A DNA stretch of 64,000 nt, taken from contig JADJWX010000010.1 of assembly GCA_016716135.1 (NCBI GenBank), positions 62,001 to 126,000 on the forward strand, given 5' to 3'. This document shows, in pieces, positions 1-7,687 of this stretch. Source of the stretch: Lewinellaceae bacterium (GTDB lineage Bacteria > Bacteroidota > Bacteroidia > Chitinophagales > Saprospiraceae). Below the pieces are notes generated by a model. The model did no database searches. It was not told the DNA's origin and was given only the letters and a program-made list of their open reading frames with translations. The translations under genes were made by a program, and so were the position numbers. Within the stretch, counting starts at the first letter, position 1, and each line of letters starts with the position of its first letter.

Positions 1-1805
1 TGCTCTGCACTTTCCTGTTTGATCTTTGATTCTTTTTCCTTGGCAGCGGCTAAAGACAGGGCGAGTTCCTCCTGAATTTTCCGGATTTCGTCCTCTGCGC
101 GTTTCCGGGCAGCAACCACGGAGGCGGTAATGGAGTCGCGTTGTGCCTGGGCACGAGCCTGGGAGGCTGCAATTGCTTTTGTGGCCTCCTCCTGAATTTG
201 CTGGACATTCAGGGCGGCTTTTTGCTTGCTCTCGGCTACTTCTTTGGCAATGTCAAGTTTTTCGTTTTCAGCCTTTTCGCGGTAGGCGAGCACATCGTGT
301 TGCGCCTTTTCAATTTCATTGGCGGCGCGTTTTTTCGCTTCGGCTACTTCCAACGCACTGGCTTCTTTTTGTTTAGCTACGTTTTCGCGAATTTCGGCAA
401 GTTCTGAAGCACTGTTTTGCTCCAACATTGCGCGCTCCTCTGCTGCTTTCCTGCGCGACTCAGCCAGCTCAGTTGCCAGCCGTTGTTTCTCCAACACGGC
501 ATTTTCTCTAGCCTTGGCAACCTCATTGGCAGATTCCTCCCGGATACGGAGAATTTCTTCCGAGGCAGACTTTTTAGTGCCGATGACATCTTCCGTAGTC
601 TTTTCTTTTTCCATCTTGGCCTTCTCGCGGGCATCGGCGATTGCTTTTGCATTTTCATCGCGAATCCGCTGCAACTCATCCTCCGAGTTTTCGCGGGCGC
701 TGGCTACATCGTCGGCATACTCCAGTTTGGCTTGATCCAGCCGCTCTTTGATATTCAACAATTCTTTCGCGGCATTATCCCGCGCTTTTTGCACTTCTTC
801 CGCGGCTGTGAGCCTCGCTTTTTGGATATCCTCCCCGGCTTTGCGGCGCTCGGCTTCTACGTTCATGGCTAGCCTGGATATCGCGGAGTCTGCTTTGATT
901 TTGCTATCGGTAATTATGGCCTGTGTTTCGGCTTTCGTTTTTTCGATTTCGGCAAGGCTGGATTTTCGGGCCTCCAGCACTTCATTGGCATATTCCAGTT
1001 TTTTTTGGTTCGCGGCCTCGCGGGCTGCAGCTACCTCCTGCTGGAGCTGGGCTTTGATCGCATCGCCGCGTTCGCGTTCGGCTTTTATTTCGTTTCGGAT
1101 TTGTTCTTTTGTTTTTTCCAGGTCTGATCGCAAACTGGTAACCTCCTCATCGCTCACCGGCGCTGAAGAGGCTTTGGGTTTGGGTTTGCCGGCTTGGGCA
1201 GACGTCGATCCGGAGGAAGTGGCAGATTCGGATTCGGCAGTACGGTTTGGACGAACGATTTCTGCGCCCGGTGTGTCTTTTATAGATGCGACTTCCAGTG
1301 CGTTGAAAAAACAAATGGACAGGTTTCTAAACTCACTTTGGCGGTTGGGGTTAATCGTGAACTTGTATTTCTGCCGGTTCACAAAATTGATCAGGTTTAC
1401 GCCGGTGATGGTCGTATTGGATAGCCATTTGATCGCGTCCAAATCCAACTGGAGGTTGTTGCGGTGAGTTGGAACATTGCCGGGTACAACTTCTCCGAGG
1501 GAAACAAATTTGTAAATACGTTCCTTGCCGGTGAAATCGACAAAAACCACCTGGTCGTCCTGGTTAAATTCTATTCCACCAACCGAGGTCATTCGGGCGT
1601 AAATCCCTTTTTCGTCGGTGAAAAACTCCATGCCATAATTGTACCCGCCACGTACAACAATCGTCACCAGATCGGTCCGGACAATTTGAACCCCCGATAT
1701 CTTTTTGTTTTCTTTGATAGTGCTGGAACAATCCTGCGCGGGCAGGTTAAAAACGAAGAGAAGGGCTGTAAGGAGTATAGGAAACGAGCGAAGGTTGAAT
1801 AACAT
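1..1805 (-). CDS. Secreted long coiled-coil protein, partial (C-terminus outside window)
   Basis: Only the first ~601 codons are visible; the gene runs off the left edge. The ATG at 1805 opens a clear signal peptide (MLFNLRS followed by a hydrophobic stretch, likely cleavage after LPAQ). Residues ~25-175 form a mostly beta-looking region with no family I recognise (contains VVRGGYNYGMEFF and VVFVDFTGKERIYKF). Residues ~178-218 are a Ser/Ala/Pro linker. From ~220 to the edge the protein is one uninterrupted Ala/Glu/Lys/Arg-rich coiled coil; similar pieces such as DELQRIRDENAKAIADAR and SASEEILRIREESANEVAK suggest an 11-residue (hendecad) rather than a 7-residue period. It is exported, but its role is unknown; a structural or tethering function is only inference. 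Long open frames on the opposite strand here are shadows caused by the biased composition. Confidence 0.8.
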   Translation of the reverse strand, partial: MLFNLRSFPILLTALLFVFNLPAQDCSSTIKENKKISGVQIVRTDLVTIVVRGGYNYGMEFFTDEKGIYARMTSVGGIEFNQDDQVVFVDFTGKERIYKFVSLGEVVPGNVPTHRNNLQLDLDAIKWLSNTTITGVNLINFVNRQKYKFTINPNRQSEFRNLSICFFNALEVASIKDTPGAEIVRPNRTAESESATSSGSTSAQAGKPKPKASSAPVSDEEVTSLRSDLEKTKEQIRNEIKAERERGDAIKAQLQQEVAAAREAANQKKLEYANEVLEARKSSLAEIEKTKAETQAIITDSKIKADSAISRLAMNVEAERRKAGEDIQKARLTAAEEVQKARDNAAKELLNIKERLDQAKLEYADDVASARENSEDELQRIRDENAKAIADAREKAKMEKEKTTEDVIGTKKSASEEILRIREESANEVAKARENAVLEKQRLATELAESRRKAAEERAMLEQNSASELAEIRENVAKQKEASALEVAEAKKRAANEIEKAQHDVLAYREKAENEKLDIAKEVAESKQKAALNVQQIQEEATKAIAASQARAQAQRDSITASVVAARKRAEDEIRKIQEELALSLAAAKEKESKIKQESAE

Positions 1806-2052
1806 GTGCGGTTTGGGCAATAGGTTGGAAATACGGTTGAACGATGAGGCGGCAATTTAGATTTTTTCCTGCCATGAAAAAAAAGATACTTTGCATTCCT
1901 TGCGCATTTTCCAAACGTTTCCCTGTTTTTAGACATGGATTCCGAATTATACGTCTGTTGAAGCGCGTTTTGGTGACAATTAGTGTTTTTTCTTAATGCC
2001 TCGCGGGCCGAAAATTGGGTATAAAATCGGGATTTCAGGCGATAAAGTTTTG

Positions 2053-2994
2053 TTAAAAAAATAAAAAGAGCGAATCCCGGAGTGCCGTTTCGGTGGATTG
2101 GTTCAGGTTCCAGTAGGCTGTTTTGATCGTTTTTTGAAGCATGCCACTGCTCAGTATTTTGCCGGAATGGTGTTCTTCCCATCCAATTATTTTGAAGGGA
2201 AATGAAGGCTCAAACTGTATTTTCAATACCCGGTCCAGCTCTGGATATTTTAAGACGAGCGTTTGCCGCTCCGGGTTGCCAGAGCGGGACTCAAAGTATA
2301 CTTCGGCCGGCTCCGCCCGAAGGGGCTTATGCCGTAGGCGGGAAAAGAAAGCTGACGGGAGCAACCGGTACCGCCCCGGTTTTATCATTTCCGGGTTAAG
2401 TCGCAGTCGGGTCCAAAAGTCGCTCTCCAAAAAATCGACATTTCGGACCAGGGTGTCCGAATCGCCTTCAGTTTCGAAATAGGAAAACAATTGCGTCCGG
2501 TAAGCTTGCTCCGTGTAGTTGAATTGGGTGAATACATGACCGCACCAATCCTGGATGCTCACGGTGTTTTTAACGGATGGCGCACCGTTGAGTGGGCTGA
2601 AAACCGACTCCATCAGTGCATAGTCGTAAATGCCTGTATGAAAACGACGGATGGCATTCAGTTTGAGCACCGGCAAGCGGTCTGCACCGGCCTGGCCGGG
2701 ATTGTCGAGTTTTACCTGCTTGGACGCTGAAAAATCCTCCGTGACAAAAATCATGACTTGTTGAGCTTCCCGCATCTCGCCGTAGCGTTCCTGCTGCACA
2801 GCATACACGTTCAATTCGGCCTGCCCCTGAAACCAGTATTTTTTAAATTCAGACGAGTGGATATTTCCGCCGGAGCTTGAGATTGCTGAATTTGAAACCC
2901 TTGTTTTTGCAGGCTCCGAACAGGAGTTTTCATTCGAAATAAAAATTGCAGCCAGGACGACAAGCGCGATGTTGAGCCGAATGGTGTTTTTCAT
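2053..2994 (-). CDS. Conserved exported protein of Bacteroidota, function unknown
   Basis: Resembles a family common in Flavobacteriia and relatives that databases sometimes mislabel 'septum formation inhibitor Maf'; it has no Maf nucleotide-pyrophosphatase motifs. Features I recall of that family are visible: YWFQGQAELNVY, RYGEMREAQQVMIFVTEDFS, IYDYALMESVFSP and SIQDWCGHVFTQ. The N-terminus is a signal sequence (MKNTIRLNIALVVLAAIF). The frame is open back to an ATG at 3030 that overlaps the upstream stop as ATGA, and there is another ATG at 3003; the start at 2994 puts the charged and hydrophobic parts of the signal peptide in normal order, so it is preferred, but translational coupling from 3030 cannot be excluded. 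It is the last gene of a leftward run with the GT-C glycosyltransferase. The biochemical role is unknown. Confidence 0.72.
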   Translation of the reverse strand: MKNTIRLNIALVVLAAIFISNENSCSEPAKTRVSNSAISSSGGNIHSSEFKKYWFQGQAELNVYAVQQERYGEMREAQQVMIFVTEDFSASKQVKLDNPGQAGADRLPVLKLNAIRRFHTGIYDYALMESVFSPLNGAPSVKNTVSIQDWCGHVFTQFNYTEQAYRTQLFSYFETEGDSDTLVRNVDFLESDFWTRLRLNPEMIKPGRYRLLPSAFFSRLRHKPLRAEPAEVYFESRSGNPERQTLVLKYPELDRVLKIQFEPSFPFKIIGWEEHHSGKILSSGMLQKTIKTAYWNLNQSTETALRDSLFLFF

Positions 2995-3026
2995 AAGATT
3001 CATATTAACGAAAAATGGAAGGAAGG

Positions 3027-4439
3027 TCATGCTGTTTTTTTATAAAGGGCTAACCAAACGCCGCTTTGCTCCAACCGTTTTGTCAGGGTCCAATCTCGTT
3101 CCAGGCGTTGGATGTCGTTTGCCGAAAAGTCGTTGAAAATATTGGAAACCAACATGTAATCATTGTGTAGCCAGTCCTTTTCAGCAAAACAACGGTTGTC
3201 GCCGTTGAGCAACAGGGCTTCACCGGAGTTGTTGTTCGGGAACGCGGAACCGATGCTTTCAATAGGTATTTGATGCGTATCGATGTAGGCCAGCATTTGT
3301 GCCCGGAGTTTGTGGTACGGCAAATGGGCGAGCGTAGCATCCCAACCCATGGAAATGCCCCTGGGATATATCCAGCAATTGCCAGTTGCCAAACCAAACG
3401 TCAGCGCACAAAAAAGCAGCGTTTTTTTCCAACAGTTCAAATCAGCCGCCGCCAGCCATTGAAAAATAATCAGGTGTAGACACAGGAACCCGGGTAAAAA
3501 ATACCGGTGGGCCGAAAGGTTGTTGTAAACCAGGGCGGAAGGTGTCAGGAAAACCAGAAGACAGCCAAACAAAATCAGCATGGAGGTTAAGTAAGGCGAC
3601 CGGGCAGCAACATGCCGGAATGGCGCTTTGACCACCAGAAATCCCAGCAACAACCATTCAAACACCCGGCCAAAATCCAGCCAGCGCCATCCTACGACCA
3701 GGATATTCCGGACCACTCCGGCACTGCCGACCTGTTCAAACGCCGGCGCCCAGGGCGAGTCCGGATGGTGGCCAACCCAGCCAGCCGCCTTGTAATGCCA
3801 GGTAAGAAACCCGATGGCCAGGGTGAAACCCGGGAAAAAAAGCAGGATGCGTTCCACCACTTGCCGGGCATTGGCTCCGCCGCTCTGCCGGAGCAAAATC
3901 AGTTGCCAGGCAAACAGCGCACCGGCGGTCATCATCCCGCGCATACTGATGATGCAAAGGCCGGTCAGGCCCAGTAGTATCCAGTATTTTTTTTCACGAA
4001 GAAATCCCTGAATGGATAGCATGAAAAAGCAAGCCAGCACCAAATCGGGACCGACCAGCGCGCTTTGGCCGGCAACAACAGCGTCCATAAAAACAATGGG
4101 TACCAACCAGAAAGCCAGGTTGGCCGGGCCGGTTTGTTTGCCAAGTTTCAAGGTCGCCCAAGCCAGGCCTGCTAAAAACGGAAACATTGCCCAATGGCTT
4201 GCTGGCAATGATTTGCCGAAAACAGCCCAAACTACGGCCAGGTAGTACCCGAAAACCGGAGGGTGCCCACTATCCATGGAAGCAGGCAAGAGTGCCCAAC
4301 GCAACTTGTTTTCGTAAAAAAAATGGGCGTGTTTGCTGCCCAATTGGACCGAATCCCAGAAAAACGGATCACACTGTACCGAGGCAATCCAGGCACAAAG
4401 GATCAGGAGCAGCAATAAAAAAGGAATATTTTGGCGCAA
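3027..4439 (-). CDS. GT-C fold membrane glycosyltransferase (PMT/ArnT-like)
   Basis: A 470-residue polytopic protein with about ten hydrophobic segments. The N-terminal helix is followed by a loop with an acidic residue (DPFFWDSVQLGSKHAHFF) and then DSGHPPVFGYY. This matches the first periplasmic loop of GT-C enzymes of the dolichyl/undecaprenyl-phosphate-sugar class (GT39/GT83-like), where such an Asp takes part in catalysis. The C-terminal ~130 residues include a soluble part. The likely role is transfer of a sugar from a polyprenyl carrier to an envelope glycan, lipid or protein on the outer face of the inner membrane; donor and acceptor cannot be told from sequence. It lies 26 bp after folE and its stop overlaps an upstream ATG of the next gene, consistent with one transcript. 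Confidence 0.72.
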   Translation of the reverse strand: MRQNIPFLLLLLILCAWIASVQCDPFFWDSVQLGSKHAHFFYENKLRWALLPASMDSGHPPVFGYYLAVVWAVFGKSLPASHWAMFPFLAGLAWATLKLGKQTGPANLAFWLVPIVFMDAVVAGQSALVGPDLVLACFFMLSIQGFLREKKYWILLGLTGLCIISMRGMMTAGALFAWQLILLRQSGGANARQVVERILLFFPGFTLAIGFLTWHYKAAGWVGHHPDSPWAPAFEQVGSAGVVRNILVVGWRWLDFGRVFEWLLLGFLVVKAPFRHVAARSPYLTSMLILFGCLLVFLTPSALVYNNLSAHRYFLPGFLCLHLIIFQWLAAADLNCWKKTLLFCALTFGLATGNCWIYPRGISMGWDATLAHLPYHKLRAQMLAYIDTHQIPIESIGSAFPNNNSGEALLLNGDNRCFAEKDWLHNDYMLVSNIFNDFSANDIQRLERDWTLTKRLEQSGVWLALYKKTA

Positions 4440-4465
4440 TTAATTTTTTGCCAAAGGTCGGATGT

Positions 4466-5062
4466 TTAATGCAAGTGGGAGCTCACCAGGCGCAAAAACT
4501 CGCTCCGGGTTTCGGCGTTGCGAAATTCGCCGGTAAATGCCGAGGTGGTGGTGATACTGTTTTGTTTCTGAACACCGCGCATCATCATGCACATGTGCTG
4601 GGCTTCGATAATCACGGCCACACCCAGCGGTTTGAGCGTATCCTGGATGATATCCCGGATATCGATCGTGAGGCGTTCCTGGACCTGCAGGCGCCGGGCA
4701 AAAACATCCACAACCCTGGGGATCTTACTTAGCCCGACAATGTATCCGTTCGGGATGTAGGCAACGTGCGCTTTTCCGAAAAAAGGAAGCATGTGGTGTT
4801 CGCAGAGGGAATACAACTCAATGTTTTTTACCAGAACCATTTCATTGTAATCTTCCCGGAACATGGCTGAGCGGAGGATAGCTTCCGGATCCTGTTGATA
4901 TCCCTGCGTTAAAAACTGCATGGCTTTTGCCGCGCGTTCGGGTGTTTTTATCAGGCCTTCGCGGGTAGTCTGTTCGCCAACCAGGTCCAAAACATTGTGA
5001 AAGTTTTGGGTGAGTTGATCGAGTTGGGCTGTTTTGTTACCGGCTTTGTTTTTATTGGCCAT
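4466..5062 (-). CDS. folE: GTP cyclohydrolase I
   Basis: Converts GTP to 7,8-dihydroneopterin triphosphate, the entry step to folate, queuosine and biopterin synthesis. The 198-residue length and full-length similarity are typical of type I enzymes. The zinc ligands are present: Cys87 and His90 in SLCEHHML and Cys158 in EAQHMCMMMRG. The family stretches FFGKAHVAYIPNGYIVGLSK and QERLT are intact. Residues 1-15 are a Lys/Asn-rich extension. The start is 28 bp after the stop of the 6-pyruvoyltetrahydropterin-synthase-like gene, so the two consecutive pterin enzymes are probably co-transcribed from the promoter at 5529-5536. Confidence 0.97.
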   Translation of the reverse strand: MANKNKAGNKTAQLDQLTQNFHNVLDLVGEQTTREGLIKTPERAAKAMQFLTQGYQQDPEAILRSAMFREDYNEMVLVKNIELYSLCEHHMLPFFGKAHVAYIPNGYIVGLSKIPRVVDVFARRLQVQERLTIDIRDIIQDTLKPLGVAVIIEAQHMCMMMRGVQKQNSITTTSAFTGEFRNAETRSEFLRLVSSHLH

Positions 5063-5090
5063 AGTATATTGTCAGGTCGGCGGGCGGCGA

Positions 5091-5507
5091 TTACTCGCCA
5101 TAGTATTCCGCGTAAATAGTTTCGGTTTCCCAAAGCTTTAAGGCATGAAGCCGGCAGGGATAGTCTTTAAGCGCGGCTTCCAAGCGTTGCCAGATCAGGA
5201 TAACAAGGTTTTCAGTGGTTGGTTGCATGCCTTTTGGGATAAATTCGACATCAAGATTCAGGTTGCTGTGATCCAAATGATCAACCGCAGCCTCCTTAAT
5301 GATAAGGCTGAGTTTTTTTACATCCATAATAAAACCGGTAACCGGGTCAGGCGTGCCTTTGACCGTTACATGCAGGCTATAGTTGTGCCCGTGCCAGTTT
5401 TTGTTGGCGCATTTTCCAAAAACAGCCAGGTTTTTTTCGTCTGTCCAATCGGCAACCCAGAGTTTGTGGGCTGCATTAAAGCGTTCAATTCGTGTGATAT
5501 AGACCAT
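5091..5507 (-). CDS. 6-pyruvoyl/6-carboxytetrahydropterin synthase family protein
   Basis: A member of the PTPS/QueD family acting on 7,8-dihydroneopterin triphosphate. From the ATG at 5507 it has 138 residues. Zinc ligands are His14 (FNAAHKLW) and His39/His41 (WHGHNY). The catalytic Cys33 lies in KCANKNWHGHNY with five residues before HGH, the spacing I associate with eukaryotic-type PTPS rather than the three residues in Escherichia coli QueD. The C-terminal ETETIYAEYYGE also resembles PTPS. The product could therefore be 6-pyruvoyltetrahydropterin or the queuosine precursor, so no symbol is given. The frame is open to 5531, but a promoter core at 5529-5536 would lie inside that extension, so 5507 is chosen. 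First gene of a run with folE. Confidence 0.88.
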   Translation of the reverse strand: MVYITRIERFNAAHKLWVADWTDEKNLAVFGKCANKNWHGHNYSLHVTVKGTPDPVTGFIMDVKKLSLIIKEAAVDHLDHSNLNLDVEFIPKGMQPTTENLVILIWQRLEAALKDYPCRLHALKLWETETIYAEYYGE

Positions 5508-5528
5508 AAATATTTCAAAAATCGGGCG

Positions 5529-5536
5529 CAAAGGTA
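5529..5536 (-). promoter_or_regulatory. Promoter -7 element for the pterin gene run
   Basis: On the minus strand this reads TACCTTTG followed by CGCCC, an exact match to the Bacteroidota TAnnTTTG element. The expected transcription start, ~5522, is about 15 nt before the ATG at 5507. No convincing -33 TTTG was seen. Confidence 0.55.
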
Positions 5537-5686
5537 CGGGTAAAAGAAGTTTCCCGGCATAGTCGTCTGATACTTTTGGGTGGCGGAATCCATGCTTGAT
5601 CTTTTAGCATTCCCGGTTTATCTAAAATTTGCCGCCTCCGGCCCGACGTTCCGTTCCTTAGCGCCGTAAACTGTGTTTCACATGCC

Positions 5687-6742
5687 ATGAAGTCCCAGCG
5701 ATTTATAGACCGTGCTTACGACTTACTGACCTTACGGCCAGTGTACCACACCTTATTTTGGGTGATCATGTACGCTATTAAAGTGTATTCCGGCTATGTT
5801 GAAAACCCGGAAGTCGACCTTTGGTTTTTACTGGGAAATGAGTTTATCAGTTTGTTGTTTTTCGGTGTGCTGGTGTATTTCAATCTGTTTTACCTGATTC
5901 CCAATTATTTAGCACGGAATGTGTTGCTGTATCTGAGTTTGGTGGTATTGGCCTGTGCTGTGGTGACGCCCATCAAGATTTTTGCGTTGTATCTGAAGTT
6001 TTCGAATGTCCCCAACGCGCAGGAAAACCTGGTGATGGCTCAGGGGAGTTTGTATTTGGCCAGTCTGTTTGTCACGTTGCTTTCTACTATACTGCGTGTC
6101 ATCACCGATTGGTGGCGTTACCAGCGCGAAAAGCAAACCCTGCAAACCCAGACGATCCAGTCGGAACTGCGTTTCCTTAAAAGCCAGATCAATCCGCATT
6201 TTTTGTTTAATACGTTGAATAATCTTTATGCGCTAACACTTAAAAAAAGCGACAAGGCGCCTGAAATCGTGTTGAAGTTATCTGAAATCATGCGGTACAT
6301 GCTGTACGAATGCAACGAAAAACGCGTATTGCTAACAAAGGAAATTCAGTACATTAATAATTACCTTGATTTGGAACGGTTGCGGCAAGCAGGCGCTGTG
6401 GAAATCAAGTTTACCACAGAAGGGCATATTAGCGAACAATTGGTGGCGCCGTTGCTGTTTGTTCCTTTTTTGGAAAACAGCTTCAAACACGGCCTGAGCC
6501 ACCATATGCGAGGGGGTGGGTTTGTACGGTTGCATTTAAAAGTACAAGGCGACGAACTGGAGTTCAATATTGAGAACAGCAAGGCAGAGCAACTGCCCCG
6601 GCAAGAACACCCGCGCAGCGGCGGGATTGGCCTGGTAAATGTAAACCAGCGCCTGAAAATTCTTTATCCCGGCAAATACACCCTTGATGTACAGGATCAA
6701 CCCCATCAATATTCCGTAAAATTGGTTTTGCAATTGAATTAA
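5687..6742 (+). CDS. LytS/YehU-type sensor histidine kinase
   Basis: A 351-residue membrane kinase. Four hydrophobic segments lie within residues ~20-140, then a short coiled coil (~142-162) leads into the His_kinase domain (Pfam PF06580 type). The phosphoacceptor is His171 in the hallmark INPHFLFNTLNNLYAL. The C-terminal ATPase part shows the N box (FVPFLENSFKHGL, ~residue 265) and the G box (SGGIGLVNVNQRLKILYPG). There is no separate sensory domain beyond the membrane segments, so the signal is unknown. The partner response regulator starts 122 bp downstream; such adjacent pairs usually work together. It diverges from the pterin genes. Confidence 0.93.
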   Translation: MKSQRFIDRAYDLLTLRPVYHTLFWVIMYAIKVYSGYVENPEVDLWFLLGNEFISLLFFGVLVYFNLFYLIPNYLARNVLLYLSLVVLACAVVTPIKIFALYLKFSNVPNAQENLVMAQGSLYLASLFVTLLSTILRVITDWWRYQREKQTLQTQTIQSELRFLKSQINPHFLFNTLNNLYALTLKKSDKAPEIVLKLSEIMRYMLYECNEKRVLLTKEIQYINNYLDLERLRQAGAVEIKFTTEGHISEQLVAPLLFVPFLENSFKHGLSHHMRGGGFVRLHLKVQGDELEFNIENSKAEQLPRQEHPRSGGIGLVNVNQRLKILYPGKYTLDVQDQPHQYSVKLVLQLN

Positions 6743-6791
6743 CCTGCATCCCATAATTCACCAACTGCTTCCGAATCTAAACCCGGAATAT

Positions 6792-6822
6792 TTTGGGATT
6801 CTATACAGACCAATTACCTTAG
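6792..6822 (+). promoter_or_regulatory. Candidate promoter of the LytTR regulator
   Basis: TTTG at 6792-6795 is followed after 19 bp by TACCTTAG at 6815-6822, one base off TAnnTTTG. Spacing fits Bacteroidota promoters. It would give the regulator its own transcript with a ~35 nt leader, besides read-through from the kinase gene. Confidence 0.4.
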
Positions 6823-6864
6823 ATTTTCAAACCTTTCCTACCGACAGTCCTAATTAGTTGTTGT

Positions 6865-7587
6865 ATGCTGAATGTAATTATCGTTGATGACGAGCCGCTC
6901 GCGCTGGATGTGCTGGAAACATATATCGCGCAAATGCCCGAACTGAATCTGGTGCAACGCTGTACCAATGCGTTGGAGGCTAATGAGGCTTTAAAAAATC
7001 ATGTTGTGGACCTGATCTTTCTGGATATTCAAATGCCGCAACTGACGGGTATTGATTTTGTAAAAGCCCTTACCCGTCCGCCAATGATTGTGTTTACGAC
7101 GGCCTACCCGAACTATGCTATTCAGGGCTTTGACCTGAATGCACTGGATTACCTGCTTAAACCGATTTCCCTGGAGCGGTTTATGAAAGCCGTGAATAAA
7201 GCCATGGACCAAGCCGAACTGCAAAAACGGGAAAACAATACCGCCAACTTGGAGGGTATGGAGTTTTTCTTCGTCAAAGCGGATAAAAAACTGGTCAAGG
7301 TAAATTTTGACGATATAATTTACATTGAAGGCCTGAAGGACTATGTGATCATACGCCTGAACCAGGGTCGGGTAATTACCCTGCAAACCATGAAAAGCCT
7401 GGAGGAAAAACTACCTTTCGGGCGGTTTAAACGTATCCACCGCTCCTACATTGTCGCCATGGATAAAATTACAGCCATTGAGGGCAACATGGTGGAAGTG
7501 ATTGAAAAAGACAAACCCAAACTCCTGCCTATCGGCAAGAATTACCGGGACGAATTGCTCGTGCTCATTGATAAAAATCGCCTGTAA
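6865..7587 (+). CDS. LytTR-family DNA-binding response regulator
   Basis: A 240-residue two-domain regulator. The receiver domain (~1-120) has the acidic pair VDDE at 8-10, the phosphorylated Asp54 in LIFLDIQMP, the conserved Thr/Ser in VFTTAYPNYA and Lys in YLLKPISLERF. The LytTR DNA-binding domain (~135-235) shows FFVKADKKLVKVNFDDIIYI, then the family strand LKDYVII, and the end RFKRIHRSYIV. It is the likely phosphorylation partner of the LytS-type kinase just upstream. Targets are unknown; no repeated LytTR-type binding site was found nearby. The stop codon lies inside the palindromic element that begins at 7585. Confidence 0.95.
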   Translation: MLNVIIVDDEPLALDVLETYIAQMPELNLVQRCTNALEANEALKNHVVDLIFLDIQMPQLTGIDFVKALTRPPMIVFTTAYPNYAIQGFDLNALDYLLKPISLERFMKAVNKAMDQAELQKRENNTANLEGMEFFFVKADKKLVKVNFDDIIYIEGLKDYVIIRLNQGRVITLQTMKSLEEKLPFGRFKRIHRSYIVAMDKITAIEGNMVEVIEKDKPKLLPIGKNYRDELLVLIDKNRL

Positions 7588-7687
7588 CGCCGTCTGGCAG
7601 CCGGCGTAAATAGGAAACCCGCTTCGGTACAACCGGAGCGGGTTTCCTATTTGAGGACTCAATCACGCCGTCTACCAGACGGCGTTA
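7585..7687. repeat. Palindromic intergenic element with TAACGCCG ends, copy 1
   Basis: The arms TAACGCCGTCTGG (7585-7597) and CCAGACGGCGTTA (7675-7687) are perfect reverse complements. The left part reads TAACGCCG-N6-AGCCGGCGT, the same core as the element at 48772-48818. The right part also folds on itself as ACGCCGTCT-acc-AGACGGCGT (7665-7685). The TAA stops of both convergent genes are the outermost bases of the arms. A strong central hairpin sits inside. No open frame of its own. Confidence 0.85.
7608..7652. terminator. Bidirectional terminator hairpin
   Basis: A 21-bp stem with one mismatch and a 3-nt loop; it begins AAATAGGAAACCCGC and ends GCGGGTTTCCTATTT. T-rich ends in both directions fit termination of the LytTR gene and of the DoxX-like gene from the opposite side. 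Confidence 0.8.

Noticed and set aside
319..1467. Two long open frames on the + strand
   Set aside because: They lie opposite the coiled-coil gene and read as Ser/Phe/Ala-rich text, the expected complement of an Ala/Glu/Arg-rich coding strand; no homology.
1664..2182. 172-codon minus-strand open frame bridging two genes
   Set aside because: Overlaps the ends of both real genes in another frame and has no recognisable domain or signal peptide.
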